Assembly (NCBI GenBank): GCA_946894095.1
Contig: OX335651.1
Coordinates: 19,676,501 to 19,740,500, forward strand
Length of the DNA stretch: 64,000 bases
From: Incurvaria masculella
Taxonomy: Eukaryota; Arthropoda; Insecta; Lepidoptera; Incurvariidae
Direction of reading: 5' to 3'
The position numbers were made by a program, and so were the translations under genes. Within the stretch, counting starts at the first letter, position 1; every line of letters starts with the position of its first letter. The notes under the pieces are model-generated. The model saw nothing but the letters and a program-made list of their open reading frames with translations. It was not told the DNA's origin and ran no database searches. This document shows, one piece after another, positions 62,367-64,000 of this stretch.

Positions 62367-64000
62367 TTCTATCTATTCAGTTTAAAATCGCGCCCAAGTA
62401 AACAACGTATGGTAGGCATCAGTTGAATAGTATGTTAGATCATGCTCGACAATTGATGAAACTAGTTCGCAGCGGTTAAAAATAGCGCATAATTGAAAAT
62501 GGCGCGCAAAATAAAACTCAAAATAACTGCCCAGAAAGCGTGCAGTCTAGTCGGGGCGAGATCGATAGCGCGGCAGGTGATGGTGTAGTGGCAGCGTCGT
62601 CGGGCCTTGCTCGTCGGACCAGTTTGTTCGAGTGGCGTCACGGAACTTGGCCGCTTAGCGATGGTCGTTGGAAACTTCGCCTACCCCGCTTGGAAACCTA
62701 GCGCTAAATGCGGACTTGGAAGGTAAAAATAGCGGGAATGGCGAAGGTATTTTGAAGAATTAGGACTTACCGCACTTGTGGCACCTGTCATACCGAGATG
62801 AATGTTGTCTTCAAAGTGTCAAGTGACAGTTGTGTCAAAACAGAAGTAAAAAAACTGCATAGCAATTCTAAAAATGTCAGAAAAACAAATGAATAACGTA
62901 TGAAAAAGAATAACGTTATCTTCGACTAAGACGTATTTGAATTTGGAATTTCTAGCAAAACGAAAAGTAATCCAGTTCAATCAGGTTCAAACTTACCAGG
63001 ATACAACGGCACCTTGATAGGAGATGCCTAAAACATGTTTGTTATTTGAGAAACGTATTCCGAGACTTTTTCTGCATGTAACTCTCATGTGACTCTTGTC
63101 AAATATAATTAAAATAAAATTGCCTTAATATATAAGCGTCTACAAATTTAATTAATTTAATTACTTTCAATTAATTTATGCTTTAACAACTATTAATTAA
63201 TATCCTCGTAGATACGAACAAGGAAAATAGGCCAATAAATAACAATATTCCTTTCCGCTCGAGAAACGAATAGACGCTATCTTTCGCAACAGAGTGATGA
63301 CTTCTTGACACGGGCCAGCACCGCACCTATTTTAGTCCTGGAAGTCGCAGGACAATCAGAAGACGGGCCTCTCTGGCGCCATCTATTCACGATCCCTTGA
63401 TTTCACTATTCAGGATTGGTCTAATATTAAAGATCTTATGGATAGCCTTACTCGCTTGGTTCTAAAGTCTGCACAAAACCTTGCTCAAATAAATGAGAAT
63501 ATTTTTTCTTATCAATGACAATTTGGATACAATACCTAGCAAACACAAAACACTAGGAATCATGGTTTCAAAAATTAACACAGTCCCATTTTAACTTTTC
63601 AACTTTCGATTCGTTGCTTACTGAGATATATTAGTTTTAACTTTGCTAAATATAGTGAAAGTGTCTTAAATTTTCATCCAAAGCGAACGTAGGCAAAAAC
63701 GCAATCTCACTAGAAAACGGTGAAACCGAAGGTTGATTTAAAAACGGCAAAAGTAACAATTCCGAGTCACAGCGTCTTATTTGTTCCGCCATCTTTTTTG
63801 CGTGGATCACCTCGACAAAACACAATAAAATTGTAAAGTTGGACTTGAACTAGACAATACGGAGGCGAAATTGGACCTTCGGCGAACAGAGCCGAGGTCT
63901 GCCCGCACGAAGTAGCTTGGTTGCCAAGGCTGAGGTATCCGCCGGACGGACCGTGGCGAAACATCACAAAGCATCTACAAATTGCTTACAGCACGCACGA
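62367..64000. other. unassigned interval with a weak tRNA-like motif
   Basis: At about 62580-62640, GGTGTAGTGGCAGCG and TTTGTTCGAGTGG loosely resemble A and B boxes, which might mark another SINE head. GC is raised at 62560-62710 and 63830-63960. No exon or known repeat was recognised. Confidence 0.3.

Overview
The window looks like transposon-rich nuclear DNA of an insect, most probably a moth or butterfly. The base composition is AT-rich. There are two closely related cecropia-type mariner transposons, a 5'-truncated Jockey/CR1-like retrotransposon, many copies of a tRNA-derived SINE, and 14 copies of a 250-350 bp repeat that begins GGTTCCGTACC, carries an ACGG microsatellite and ends CGCACTTGGCCGGTTTTT, a pattern I associate with lepidopteran genomes. 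Short runs of the insect telomeric repeat (TTAGG/CCTAA) occur twice. There is no bacterial-style gene organisation.

Host gene content is sparse. The only host coding segment I can defend is a GC-rich, basic, 54-codon first exon at 32761-32923 (+) with a strong splice donor. It is preceded by about 1.4 kb that may hold the promoter and 5' leader (CpG-rich core near 31430-31600). A few other GC-rich islands (about 11200, 21850, 27480, 35000, 43400, 52040) could be promoters or exons but cannot be proved from sequence alone. Much of the window is probably intron or intergenic DNA, and the long interval after 32923 may be intron 1.

Layout. 0-9 kb: SINE fragments, a complete but dead mariner (1216-2437, perfect 28-bp ends), an ACGG repeat, two abutting foldback elements (4499-5222), a mariner remnant, then the retrotransposon (5510-8807, minus) with an apparent 8-bp target duplication. 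9-23 kb: two SINEs arranged tail to tail, a TTAA-flanked foldback MITE, minisatellite, ACGG repeats, RTE-like and LINE-3'-end-like fragments. 23-25 kb: mariner copy A, killed by a 31-bp deletion. 25-32 kb: SINEs, tRNA-like sequence, a 105-bp tandem duplication and a PIF/Harbinger-type MITE. 32-36 kb: first exon, then nested foldback elements. 36-40 kb: a TTAA MITE and a tandem pair plus a third ACGG repeat. 40.8-42.0 kb: mariner copy B, with intact ends, TA duplication and an uninterrupted transposase frame. 42-57 kb: PIF-like MITEs, a foldback split by an ACGG repeat, multi-arm inverted repeats, further members of the TTAA MITE families and a 112-bp-arm palindrome whose loop is telomeric repeat. 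57-64 kb: foldbacks, a second copy of a 540-bp TTAA MITE, and sequence in which I recognise little.

The main biological story is the mobile elements. There is one mariner copy with the hallmarks of recent activity, three different MITE families with TTAA duplications (piggyBac-type), two with TWA duplications (PIF/Harbinger-type), and repeated self-insertion of snap-back elements. Family names are given from recognisable sequence features; none was checked against a database.
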